Made by a program: the position numbers and the translations under genes. DNA of 64,000 nucleotides from Bryoerythrophyllum caledonicum (Eukaryota; Streptophyta; Bryopsida; Pottiales; Pottiaceae): the NCBI GenBank assembly GCA_963971425.1, contig OZ020519.1, forward strand, positions 2,124,028-2,188,027, in the 5' to 3' direction. Positions 25,141-36,689 of the stretch are shown in pieces. The notes beneath the pieces were generated by a model, which was not told the DNA's origin, did not search any database, and worked only from the letters and a program-made list of their open reading frames with translations. Every line of letters starts with the position of its first letter. Position 1 is the first letter of the stretch.

Positions 25141-26949
25141 AGAACCTCTAGCTTGTAAAGAGGTGTGCGGCCGCATACCTCGTGACATCACAATTTCAAG
25201 GACTCTTCAAGAACGGTGTGACCTGAGCCAACAGCCAACAACCCTCACCTTCAAGATCTAAGGTTGGCGACCCTCATCGTCCAGGAGCGAGTACACCTAC
25301 GCCAAACACCTCCTTGCACACGCCGGACCTCCTTCTGACCTACGGTGAGAGATTAGAGACCGGTGAGGGAATGTGACATGCGCTAAGACAAATAAGAGCA
25401 CACCGAGATCGGTGAGGGAGATCCGACTTGCGCCGAGTGAGATCAGTTCGCGCCGAAGAAGATCTGACCTGCGCCAAGATCGGTGAGGGTTGAACACTTG
25501 TGCTATGACAGAGGTTGAACATTGGTCTCGCGTCCTAGGTTGAGTTGCTTCGAACTGGAGTTGCTTCGACCTCTGTTCAACCTTCTGCACACACTCGAGT
25601 TTACTTCTGCACACACTCATCTTGTCACTTTGAATTGGAGTGTGTGCAGAAGGAAGCAACTTCAGCGCAAGGGCGTGTTCAATCTTCTGCACAAACTTCG
25701 ACCTGTGTTCAACCTGAGCTGTGTTTAACCTGATCCTCTACAGCACGATTTTCTGCAACGCGATCGCGCCAAGATACATGCGAAACTCATGCTGCAACGC
25801 GATCCCCTATACACACTTGTCACTCTACACACACTCATCACTGAAAGTAAATCACCGCTCACTTCGGAGGGAGAGACTTGCATTGAGCGGGAAATTGGAG
25901 CGGAATAAGCGAAATGGGGTTGTAAAAAGAGTTTGCACTAGGAATTGGGGTGTGTGGCTGTGGACCTCCAGGGAGGCATTCGTAATGACCGCCGAAGAGA
26001 AGGATATCACCGTGTGATATCCTTCAAATACTCTACCCTACACCAACCCTAGTTGATATGTAGGACTTGCACATTGACCTATATATCGACATCAAGATCC
26101 AAGTGCTGGTGGAGGCCATCTAAGGGTTGTGGGTCGCAGCAACGCGATGCTTACGGCGTTAGAAGTTCTCACCTGGAAGAATTTCATTAAGGTACATACA
26201 ATTTGTGATGGAGGGTATTGTGCAACTGCAGGAGAGGTTTAATTCAACGTCAGCCTTCTTATTAATGTCCATGATTAAATTTCTAATGAATGGCACCGAT
26301 CACGGAAGTACTAGGGTTGAGGCGATGCTTGTGTTCTTTTGGCTTGGTGGTTTACCTTCTAACCTTTTCATGTTTAATGTGATTTAAGCCTACATATCAT
26401 AGTGTTACATGTGTCACAAGAGTTGTTCATTGAGCCAATTACAATGTAAGTTGTAGTTTCTTTTAACTTTTTAACTTCAGTTGCAAATTGTATATAGAAG
26501 CCCATATTTTACCCTGTAGAATACAAAATTTTGATTATGGTTTAGCAAGACTAACACCTTCGTATTAAAGATTCTTTTACTAAGAGCTTTTATTTGGAGG
26601 TCATTTTAATATGTGAACCATATCATGTTCAAATACAACATCAGACATGGTCAATAATATGGTCACCACTGGCACCTTCTATGGTGTAAGGATTAATCTT
26701 CAATATTTATATTTGTGTGTTTTCACACCTTTGGATTGAAGATTTATCAACTAAGATCAGGGTTGTCATACTGGACGGACGTTCAGCTCGTCCGTCCGTC
26801 CGATTCGCCCGTCCGATACAGTCAACAAAGGGTTGACTTACCTGCAAGGTTAAAAACAGGCGACGTGGCAGCTACGTATGAACTAAAGTGATGCCACGCA
26901 GGATTTAAACTAAAAAAATGAATAGTTGACTACATAAAATAATATATTG

Positions 26950-28240
26950 GCCGCAAGGACGTGTCCCCCCCCTAAATGGTAGGGGCGGAGACGTCACCAC
27001 CCCTCCCCGCCCAATTTTGGAATCAGGATCTTTGAACGGCCATATCTCACTCAAACATAGTCCAAATTAAGCGAGTGATATGTTTTTTGGCATCTACGAA
27101 AAATTTAGATGTCAAAACACACCTCAAACGCTTAATTTGAGCTATTTTTAAGTGAGTTATGCCCATTCAAACAGTCTGACTCCAAATTTAGACGGGGAAG
27201 GGGCGGGGACGTTAGAGGCGGGGACGTCTCCGCCCCTACCATTTAGGGGTGGAGACGTCCCCGCCCCTCCCCGCCCAATTTTGGAATCAGGATCTTTGAA
27301 TGGCCATATCTCACTCAAAAATAGTCCAAATTAAGCATATGAGATGTTTTTTGGCATCTACGGAAAATTTAGATGTCAAATCACACCTCAAACGCTTAAT
27401 TTGGGCTGTTTTTGAGTGAATTGTGCCCATTCAAACATTCTAACTTCAAATTTAGGCAAGGAAGGGGCGGGGACGTTAGGGGCGGGGACGTGAGGGCGAG
27501 GATTCAACCCTTTGAAGGTTGTAGAGGAACAAAGTTGGGCAAACTCCATTCTTGCCTTGGCAAAGGTCTTCTTCCTTCCCATGCGTTAGAGAAACGATAT
27601 TTTTAATGTAAATTTAGTTTTCCTTCCAACTTCTAGGGAATGACATGATTGCCGTGATGATTGGGAAATGCAAAGATCTTATCGGAACCAAATATAGCAG
27701 CTTTTTGTTCTAAATGATTCTATTGGACTTGAATTAGGAGATGAAGAAGAACTACGGTCTTCCAATGGGACCGGCGTGAATGTAGTGTTTGTTCATTCTC
27801 TTCACTAAGCATATGGCCACGGGACATAGGCTAGTGTATAAAGAACTATTTTCCCCTCTCGAGGGTAAACACTTTTCTACACTAAGTGCTTCCCTACACT
27901 AATTGCATTAAAGATAACCGACATGTCATCTCCCCCAAGGGCTTTGTGGGTCCCCATACAACGAGGCCGTGGGATCTCCCACCATAATTGGGTGGACTAT
28001 GGTGGTACTTGAATTAGAATGTTGTATTACGTCATAAACAACAAATTCTTTTTGACATTTTCAAAGAAGGTAATATTCTTTGCACAAGTGAAACCTCCTT
28101 TATTATCGACGGACAAATACCATTGAGCAATGTAGTTTTAATGTAAAGATGTGTTCTTAAATGACTCATCTTGAGGTCATATTCAAATTTATGAAGCATA
28201 ATGTCGAATCATCCAATGTCCATATATCCCTTGTGTAACA
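26950..28240 (+). repeat. hAT internal inverted repeat, left arm
   Basis: Pairs with about 29520-30860; a base at x matches about 57753 minus x over much of the arm. Matching is near-perfect over 27.5-28.2 kb. The outer part holds two ~270-bp direct repeats beginning CCCCGCCCAATTTTGGAATC, separated by GGGGCGGGGACGT words. Confidence 0.8.
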
Positions 28241-29519
28241 ACCTTTAAACTTTACTTTACAAAGGAATTACGCAACTTAACTTTACAAACGAATTATTTA
28301 AACATGCAATGAGAGAGAAATATATATATATCCCCAAACATAAGGGCTCGTGTAAACTTCTAACCACGGAGGAAATGTACAAGTTACCCAACAATAAATT
28401 GTTGCATGAGTGCCCCACAATAAATACCCCCTTTTTATCCATTGAGAAACAGTGAGAACCTAAATCAGTATAATCTACCATTCAAATTTTGTACCTATTT
28501 TTTCCATGATATTTTGTACGTATCAATTACATAGTTCGTTGACATTATATCTATTTATAAATTACTTATAACCATATTTCACACTTTTAAAGCAATGTAT
28601 GTTTCATGTACTTTCTTTATAAAATTTATCCTAAGTGAATATATTTGCCCCTATTTATTTATCGTACGTCGTTTCTACAATTTATGCAAGTGGCCCCTTC
28701 GAGTTTACTTTTTTTCCCAACTTCCCCAAAAAGTGTGAACGTGCTCTACTTGGGTTTAAATGTATTTTAACAACAAAGAAAATACTTTGTTTTTGGAATT
28801 TTAGAAGAAGGTAATACGCTTTATATATAAGTATTCTACAATTGAATCCAATGTTAAGAAGGGGCATGGAAAGATAAACAAAAAAGTTAAGGAACATATA
28901 AATAGTTTGCACGTGTTAGAGGAAATGTAATAGTTTCCATTTGAACACAAAGAAATTGACATTCCCAATATATAAATACGGCATATGTATAGTACATCAC
29001 AACGTCAAAATTATATTTATTTAGGAAAAGAATTTCATGCAAACCATACAAAGTTCTATCATTATTGTATATAGACATGAGTTCAAGAAAGAAGTTAATA
29101 GTTATGTCCTATATTGCTAGAAATTTTACTAGAGCTTCTATTGACATTTATATTTTTTGTACATCTATATGTATACTAAAAAACATTTGGTCGTGTGTCT
29201 CTCCCCTACATCCATAGCTTTTACAATAGACATGTTTAATGTGACCTTTTGAAGGTGTCACCCTTAGTTGCAAAGCCTTTTGGAGTTTCATCTAACCTTT
29301 GCAAGGTTTAATCAATTTAAAGTTAAATTGATACCATATAGTAAGAAGTGTTGTGAGAGAACCACTTCGACTTTGGAACATTGTGGCCTTTAGAGAATGC
29401 TTTTATTTGCATCATCTTTCTTTATGATTGAATAAAGCGATAAATAATTAAAACCTCAACAATTTAAAGATAGATATTTCATCGACCCTACGGTTATGAA
29501 GAGTAATTCGTGGATTGTT

Positions 29520-30860
29520 CCAAAGGGGTTGTTACACATTGGATGATTCGACATTATGCTTCATAAATTTGAATATGACCTCAAGATGAGTCATTTAAGA
29601 ACACATCTTTACATTAAAACTACATTGCTCAATGGTATTTGTCCGTCGATAATAAAGGAGGTTTCACTTGTGCAAAGAATATTACCTTCTTTGAAAATGT
29701 CAAAAAGAATTTGTTGTTTATGACGTAATACAACATTCTAATTCAAGTACCACCATAGTCCACCCAATTATGGTGGGAGATCCCACGGCCTCGTTGTATG
29801 GGGACCCACAAAGCCCTTGGGGGAGATGACATGTCGGTTATCTTTAATGCAATTAGTGTAGGGAAGCACTTAGTGTGGAAAAGTGTTTATCCTCGAGAGG
29901 GGAAAATAGTTCTTTATACACTAGCCTATGTCCCGTGGCCATATGCTTAGTGAAGAGAATGAACAAACACTACATTCACGCCGGTCCCATTGGAAGACCG
30001 TAGTTCTTCTTCTTCTCCTAATTCAAGTCCAATAGAATCATTTAGAACAAAAAGCTGCTATATTTGGTTCCGATAAGATCTTTGCATTTCCCAATCATCA
30101 CGGCAATCATGTCATTCCCTAGAAGTTGGAAGGAAAACTAAATTTACATTAAAAATATCGTTTCTCTAACGCATGGGAAGGAAGAAGACCTTTGCCAAGG
30201 CAAGAATGGAGTTTGCCCAACTTTGTTCCTCTACAACCTTCAAAGGGTTGAGTCCTCGCCCTCACGTCCCCGCCCCTAACGTCCCCGCCCCTAACGTCCC
30301 CGCCCCTTCCTTGCCTAAATTTGAAGTTAGAATGTTTGAATGGGCATAACTCACTCAAAAACAGCCCAAATTAAGCGTTTGAGGTGTGATTTGACATCTA
30401 AATTTTCCGTAGATGCCAAAAAACATCTCATACGCTTCATTTAGACTATTTTTGAGTGAGATATGGCCTCTCAAAGATCCTGATTCCAAAATTGGGCGGG
30501 GAGGGGCGGTGACGTCTCCGCCCCTGCCATTTAGGGGCGGGGACGTCTCCGCCCCTACCATTTTGGGGCGGAGACGTCCCCGCCCCTAACGTCCCCGCCC
30601 CTTCCCTGCCTAAATTTGGAGTTAGAATGTTTGAATGGGCATAACTCACTCAAAAACAATCCAAATTAAGCATTTGAGGTGTGATTTGACATTTAAATTT
30701 TCCGTAGATGCCAAAAAACATCTCATATGCTTAATTTGGACTATTTTTGAGTGAAATATGGCCATTCAAAGATCCTGATTCCAAAATTGGGCGGGGAGGA
30801 GCGGGGACGTCTCTGCCCCTGCCATTTAGGGGCGGAGACGTCCCCGCCCTAGTGCCACGG
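29520..30860 (-). repeat. hAT internal inverted repeat, right arm
   Basis: Reverse-complement partner of 26950-28240 with a few indels, including an extra GTCCCCGCCCCTAAC unit near 30.28-30.30 kb and a 15-bp difference at the inner end (CATATATCCCTTGTG is present on the left only). Confidence 0.8.
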
Positions 30861-31329
30861 TGGCGTGACACGTCTGTATGTGACGTGGCGATCACAATAT
30901 AAATTTGTTATGTACAAAAAATGACTGGGCGCACTTCAGGCAATCCGTCTGAACCGTCCGTCCGTGTCGTCCGGACCGCCCGTCCGGTTGTCCCGTCCGA
31001 TAACCTCAACCCGTCGGTTATGACAACCCTGACTAAGATCTTTCATTTACAGGTCATTTTTTGTGGAGGTCATCTTTCATTTGGAGGTCATATCAATTGG
31101 AACTCATCTTTCATTTTGAGGTCATTTCATCTAGAAGCCATCTTTTATTTGGGGGTCATCTTTTATTTGGAGGTAATTTCATTTGAGGTAATTTCATTTG
31201 GAGGTCATTTTATTTGGAGGTCATTTAACTTTGAAGTTATTTCATTTATATATTAATTCACTTGAAGGGCATATACACCAACTTGTAGAGTTAGAAAATG
31301 ATACGGTTACAAAAAATTGAAGTTATTAC

Positions 31330-31960
31330 CATGCCATTTTAAAACCAAAAACACTTCAAAACTACTCGTCTTAGTCCAATGAGTAAGGAAGAAAATCAAA
31401 GGTTATATTTATAGTTTTAACTGTAGGATCTCAATTAAGATCTATTAACTACCACAGACACGAAACTTCAAAGACTTTGACCGCACGGATTGAAAGATTA
31501 TAGTGTTTGAAGTACAGGAAGGGTTCATTTTCTTCACTGCGTTAAGTGGATCAGCAAACTTTGACTTCACTTGGTGTCCAATTTTTGCACTACACAAGGT
31601 CTAAATTCATTCTCACCATGTTAAGCATGATATGTGTACCTTGTACACCAATTTTTAGAGGTAAATAAAAGGTGCAGCGTATTCAAGAAAATTGTGCAAG
31701 GACTGGAGGTTCAAAAGTTGATAATTCATGTTTTAATTTTTTGTGATCTTAACATGTTTTAGAATGATAATCCAAATGGTCAATAAGAAGGTTTACACCA
31801 CATAATGCCGTGGAAAAAATAAAAAGTAAACAATGTGAAAATCATAAAGTTTTATGTAGAAAGGAAGAACAATTTTTGGTACATTGCTCAACAATGTGCG
31901 ACAATGTGCAACAATGTGTCAAAATGTTTGATTTGAATTAATATGCTAATTTCTTATAAT
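31330..31960 (-). repeat. TTAA-family copy, minus orientation, ends eroded
   Basis: Reverse complement is collinear with 21.1-21.65 and 23.1-23.7 kb: CATTTGGATTATCATTCTAA, ACCTCTAAAAATTGGTGT, CTGATCCACTTAACG and TCTTTCAATCCGTGCGG. It lies just right of the hAT element and just left of the ParB-like relic. Confidence 0.65.
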
Positions 31961-32059
31961 CTTTAAGATAAAAAACTATACAAACAAGAATAAATTTTAC
32001 ACCATACTAACAATTACTATTGTATGGTAATGTCATTCAGGTTTTTAGAGTGTGGCATT

Positions 32060-35000
32060 ATGGCACCTAATATTGACAAGGACTGGGAGAGCCACGGTTG
32101 GAGGATTGCGGAAGTGGAGCTGTTTAAGCCATTCTTGTAGGTGACAATTTATTCCTTTGAGCTAACAAAGCGTTCATCAGGATTGGAGAGACGTTGCGGC
32201 AAAATCCAAGCAATCTTTGGCCGACCTGATGATATGGTATATGTGAGGTTGGTATCAGATCCTGATACAACAACGGTGAAGTTTTCTCTTTCTAAGAAGT
32301 TGCTTCTAGCACGTGTCCCTGTAAGTCTCATCCAGAATCCAAGACAAGTGAAATTACTCAAATCACTACAGACATTTTGGGTAAGCATACATCCTACGGT
32401 ACGTACTGCTGGACACAATAATGTTTTGGCAAGTTTGGCGTTATCACTGGAGATGGTGCTACAAGCAAAGAAGATTATGAATGAGCATATTAGATATGAG
32501 GCATTACGGATAGCAGATCCAACAAGTGCAGCAGGTGAAGTTCTACCTGAAGAGACAGAACCAATTTGTTGTGTTATTACACGTCCACCGCAAATGGATT
32601 GGCAACATGTAAGGGAGAGGCGTAGGCGTGGGGACCAACAGTCTACCGCATCCATTGATATGCCTACATCACCTCATCCTCCACTACGAAGGGAACGTCT
32701 TTCAAAGCGGCCACGACGGGATCAGAGGGATGTAAGTTCTGGAACCGGTGGAGGCTCTTTAGGTTTGGATGCAAGAGGTACAAGGTTGATAGGGAGAGCT
32801 TTAGGATTGGGTGGCAGGGTTCCAAGGTTGAGACTCAGAGCGTCTACATCTCATCGTAGGATCCCTACATCTACCTTGGGAGATACTATAAATTTGTCGC
32901 CCGTGACTCAGGAGGAAGAAGAGTTCCCAATCTCGAAAACGACCCCGCAGAGGATTTAGAGGAAGAAAGACAGATGCCAAATTATATTCCAACTTCACAT
33001 ACATACAAAGTTCCAGTGTCTACAGTGGAGGAGATTTTGAAAGGATCGTTGTGGGGGAACATTGTGTTTAACGCATATGTAGATCGCATTGTCTCAGTGG
33101 AAAATCCAGAAACAAACCATCGAGTTTTATCACAGAAGAGGGCTACAAATGTGTATAGCCGCTTCAGAGATCCAGAGTTCAGAATCCGGGTGAGCAGATT
33201 GGTACTTTGACCGATCAGATACATTTTGCATACTACTACCGACGACGGTACGATTTCACAGGAAGAGGTGCCGTTTTCAAATGAAGGGGCAGCACGAGAG
33301 TTTAAACGCGTTTTCCTTACACATGGGAGTGCTTCTGTAAATGGTGGTGTAGGATCTCAGTTGGCTTGGTTTGAAGACCATATTATTTGGGAGCCAGTGG
33401 ATGGACAACATATAGTCGCAGCTTGCAAATTTGACAAGAATAGTGGAGGAATGATAAGATCCCGACAACTGAGTACCTCGAGTTTTTTGAGCGGCGGGAG
33501 GCAACCTTCGTGTTATATGATGATCGCCGTTTTTACATTGATAAGTCGGTGCGGATCAACGTAGCGGAGTGGGAGAGAACATCATATTCCACCGTGGAAG
33601 AGGATTTAAAGAAGCTCCGCCAGATTTTGGTTCTATATGGGAGGCCCAATAGCTTGGTCTGTGGAAATGATGCACGCAGAGGCATTGCTTTGGTGAGTGC
33701 CGCAAGCGCAGTGCATAAGTTGCACAATATAGATGATGGTAATGAAGTTACGATTAAGAAGCTGGCCAAGAACATGCAGGACCTGACCCGTCATGCCTGG
33801 AATCCGAGCGATGATTGTTTTGATGCTATCATTCGCGTCTGCAAAGACTACGAAGATGGACTTATTTTCTACAGCAAGAAGGAAGAAACAAAGTGGAAGC
33901 ACTATGCACAGAAGAAAGAGCTCGATTCCAATGTGGATGTGCAGCTGAAACAAAAGGTGATGACTCAGAATTGGTTGAGGCCGCTCAGCTGGATTCCAGA
34001 TTCATATTATCTACAGCTGATACGATCATGTGCAGCTAAGCCGTTGGGGATAAATGGGCGTAGAACTAGCCAAGAGTATTATTTCAATGGTGTAGACGAC
34101 AAGATTCTACAACGCCGCACCATTGCCTTTGTGGTTGATCGGTTGGAGAGAGAAGCGGTGATGAATATCATCCGTTGGTTGATGGTGGACAACAAAGAAT
34201 TTGCACCAAGTTCTATGGAGGAGTTCTTTTGCATATCCGTACTGCAGTATTTTCCAAAGGGCAAGGGACAACTTTATACTTTGGCAAAGCATTTGGATGC
34301 TCCTACAAAAACGGCATGGATTGCTCCTGTACGAGAGAAGGTGTCTAAGGTGGAAGACATAGTCCATCTCATCCCTCCTTCCATCAAATATCATTATCAT
34401 AATGTTGCAGCAGGGGGACGTGGATACAATGGTTTATTTGTGGATGTGGGAGATTTTAGCACTGCTAGTTGGGAATGGCAAATGCAAGTTCAAAAGCCAG
34501 GTCATGATGATCCACAGAACTCTCTTATGGTTCGGTTTAGAAGAGGGTTATTTCATTCAGATCAAGTACAATTGGGAAAACCATGCTTGTGGGTGATTGA
34601 TTGTCGGCGTAGCGGTGGGAGGCATGGAGATGCTCCATGGGATGATGAGCAATTATGTAGAGTGTTTGCACAACTTGCATTATGGATGGCAAACATTGAA
34701 CGACGGAACATCATCTTTTTATTACCATCGGCCGAGTACACCAATGAAGAGTTGTTCGCGTAGTTAAAGCTTTCTAAGGGTTGTTCTATGCGGCATGGAA
34801 TTTGGGCATTTGATCCCAACTCGGTTGATCCATAGGCTCTCGATTTTACATAGAGCGGGCGCTTGCAGCAAATGGTACAACCAATTGGAGCTATTGTGAT
34901 TTACATGCAGCATTCTATTGGTACTTCCCTTAGCCCCAACTATGTTTTTGGGGATTGTCCACTTCCACTTGTACTTTAGGATTTATGGAGTGATGCATGC

Positions 35001-35981
35001 ATGCCTTCTGAAGCTGATAATCTGGAGAGATCTTCAACGGAGCTATCTAGGCTCGTGGGTCCGTACTTGCCTCAAGGTTGGGATTTAGTGGCATGAGGAA
35101 TTTCTACGGCCATTCCTACGATCCTTCAAGGGAATTTCCAAGGATCTCAGATCATTGTCATAGACGATTGCACGGAGAGGGCTAGATTCCTAGACAATAA
35201 ATTATGCAACAATTTCCAAGGACAAATGTTGATCACTGAGATGACAGGTGGAACAAATGTGGCTCCTAACATCGCACAAGAGACCGAAGAGGCGATTGGT
35301 GGAGACATGCAAGAGAACGATGACGCCGACGAAGGAACTTTGAATGAGAGGTTGCCACGTTCACCTGTATCAGAATATTATTCGTCTGACAATAGCTCGA
35401 CCGATGACGATTCAAGCACCAATGAAGAAGTGGATAAGTCTCCTGCAAGGGAGATGATTCCATCAACGCAGCCAACGGTGGGAGACACTTTGAGAGAGAT
35501 GTCAGGGACACCTATGGAGAGGATGGAAGAGATTGGTATAGTGGATAGTTTGGTGGCAATGGGAAGAGAGGCAAATACATTAGCTTCTCAAAGACTTGAG
35601 GTAGAGCAAGAAGTATCCGATTCGCTTGAATTTTTCACAGTGCAGATGAGGGTTTGGCAGCCTTCGGGGTCTTCTCAAGTACAAATTAAATCAGAGACAC
35701 AAGAGAGGGTTGTAGGTACTGGAAGTGATACGCGACCAATATTGACTTCCGTTCCAAGATCTGGCGTATCGGAGGATGTCAGTGCATTTTAGGGGGCTTT
35801 TTTCTTAGACCGAGAGATGTTGTTTAAGGATGGCTTCTACTATAATGATGATGGTGTAAGACACACGCAACATGGTGAGCCTGGCAGTTACAAATATGTT
35901 GAGTCTGCGTCCATAAGTCTTGGAGATACGATAGATCATCCGGTGCAGATTGTCGTGCACAAACACATCGTGCAAAGATAA
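32060..35981 (+). pseudogene. Decayed ~1300-codon gene: ParB/Srx-like VDGQH region plus possible methyltransferase-like domain
   Basis: I do not recognise the full gene. ATG 32060 opens a frame with TAG 32138 and continues to about 32950. A frameshift leads to 32974-33450 (TGA 33208), and a second shift near 33455 leads to one frame until TAA 35979. That last part is broken by TAG 34761, 34833, 34851, 34977, TGA 35094 and TAG 35790. Seen: an N-terminal region with FGRPDDMVYVRLVSDPD and a basic RRERLSKRPRR tail; then WEPVDGQHIVAACKF followed by TFVLYDDRRFYIDKSVRINVAEW. This resembles the DGxHR signature and distal strand of ParB/sulfiredoxin domains. Further on come CLWVIDCRRSGG..DAPWDDEQL and NIIFLLPSAEYT, with spacing like a Rossmann methyltransferase, then an acidic Ser-rich tail. 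The domain calls are inference. No transposon ends were found around it. Confidence 0.5.
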
Positions 35982-36410
35982 CATCGTGCCAACAGGTGAG
36001 AGCGCACAATTAGAGGCAAACTTGGAGCAATGGAGACTATACTATCACCGTTGCCTCTGTAAACAACGAAAACAATAGTTCACAAAAGAAACTATCAACC
36101 TCCAGCAACCTAGGCTAGGGAAAAAGAAATAAATACCAAGACCACAACATTTAGTAATTGGTCTACAAGGACCCCTTTACTCGCCCCCTTCGCCCGTGCT
36201 GAAGCCCCTTTCACACCGGCGAATAACACAACTAACGTAAACTAGAGGAACGACCGAGCATAAAAACCTCTCAAGTCCAGAAAAATCAAGGTGACCTATA
36301 GAAAAGACACTAACAGATTGTGTAGACAAAGGATAGGCCGGGTGCAATGAGAGCCCCATCGTTAATCGCCTCCAATACTTTTACTGGCTAGACCTTGTCT
36401 ACATAGACTC
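35982..36410. other. Between ParB-like relic and gypsy PHD end
   Basis: No gene. On minus this is where the gypsy polypurine tract and 3' LTR should lie; GAAGGGGGCGAG and AAAGGGG runs occur near 36.17-36.22 kb. I could not match any part to sequence beyond 61.3 kb, so no LTR is called. Confidence 0.4.
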
Positions 36411-36689
36411 TCAATGTGCTAAACAATTTGGACATGACCATTGACCCACTGGTACCTCTAGAAGAGGTGGGGTTAGACACTCTAGATGCCACCCCGTAGA
36501 ACACAAGTCACAAATGACCATTGTGGCTGCCCGTTTGGCACTACCACACAATTGACATCGCAATCCAGTAGAGATGTGAGAAATACCAGGGTTTACCGTG
36601 CCATCAATGTGTGGTAAATGGCAAGGAGTGCAATTGTGCGTATGATCCTTCCATATTTTACCATCACGACCCTCCAATAGTAATACTCC
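36411..36689 (-). CDS. Gypsy polyprotein C-terminal extension with PHD finger
   Basis: In frame with pol after a single TAA (36690-36692). Reads GRDGKIWKDHTHNCTPCHLPHI and then a complete C4-H-C3 PHD finger: CQLC, CDLC, WHLEC and CPNC. PHD fingers read histone H3 tails in known proteins. Fused behind an integrase, one could steer insertion to chromatin; that role is inference. The TAA may be a CAA change that truncates the finger from pol. Confidence 0.8.
   Translation of the reverse strand, partial: GVLLLEGRDGKIWKDHTHNCTPCHLPHIDGTVNPGISHISTGLRCQLCGSAKRAATMVICDLCSTGWHLECLTPPLLEVPVGQWSCPNCLAH

Larger units (their letters stand above)
23707..26749. other. No gene recognised; contains short tandem repeats
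   Basis: 23.7-24.9 kb is AT-leaning with repeats of ACAAATCAGTGACCA words. 25.0-26.0 kb is GC-richer with CTAGCGCCGCCTCCAT and GCGCCGAGATCGGTGAGG motifs repeated. Open frames here (such as 25297-25692 minus) follow the repeats and look non-genic. Confidence 0.4.
26758..31031. mobile_element. hAT-type non-autonomous foldback element, 4274 bp
   Basis: The left end CAGGGTTGTCATA and the right end TATGACAACCCTG are exact inverted repeats. They are flanked by the 8-bp direct duplication ACTAAGAT (26750-26757 and 31032-31039). An 8-bp duplication with CAGGG termini is diagnostic of the hAT superfamily. No transposase frame is present. The interior is a large inverted repeat, arms about 26.95-28.24 and 29.52-30.86 kb, around a ~1.3-kb AT-rich spacer. 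Subterminal regions are rich in CCGTCCGTCC words. Confidence 0.88.

Noticed and set aside
26955..27500. GC-rich blocks as a CpG-island promoter
   Set aside because: They are tandem subterminal repeats inside the hAT element and no gene starts there.
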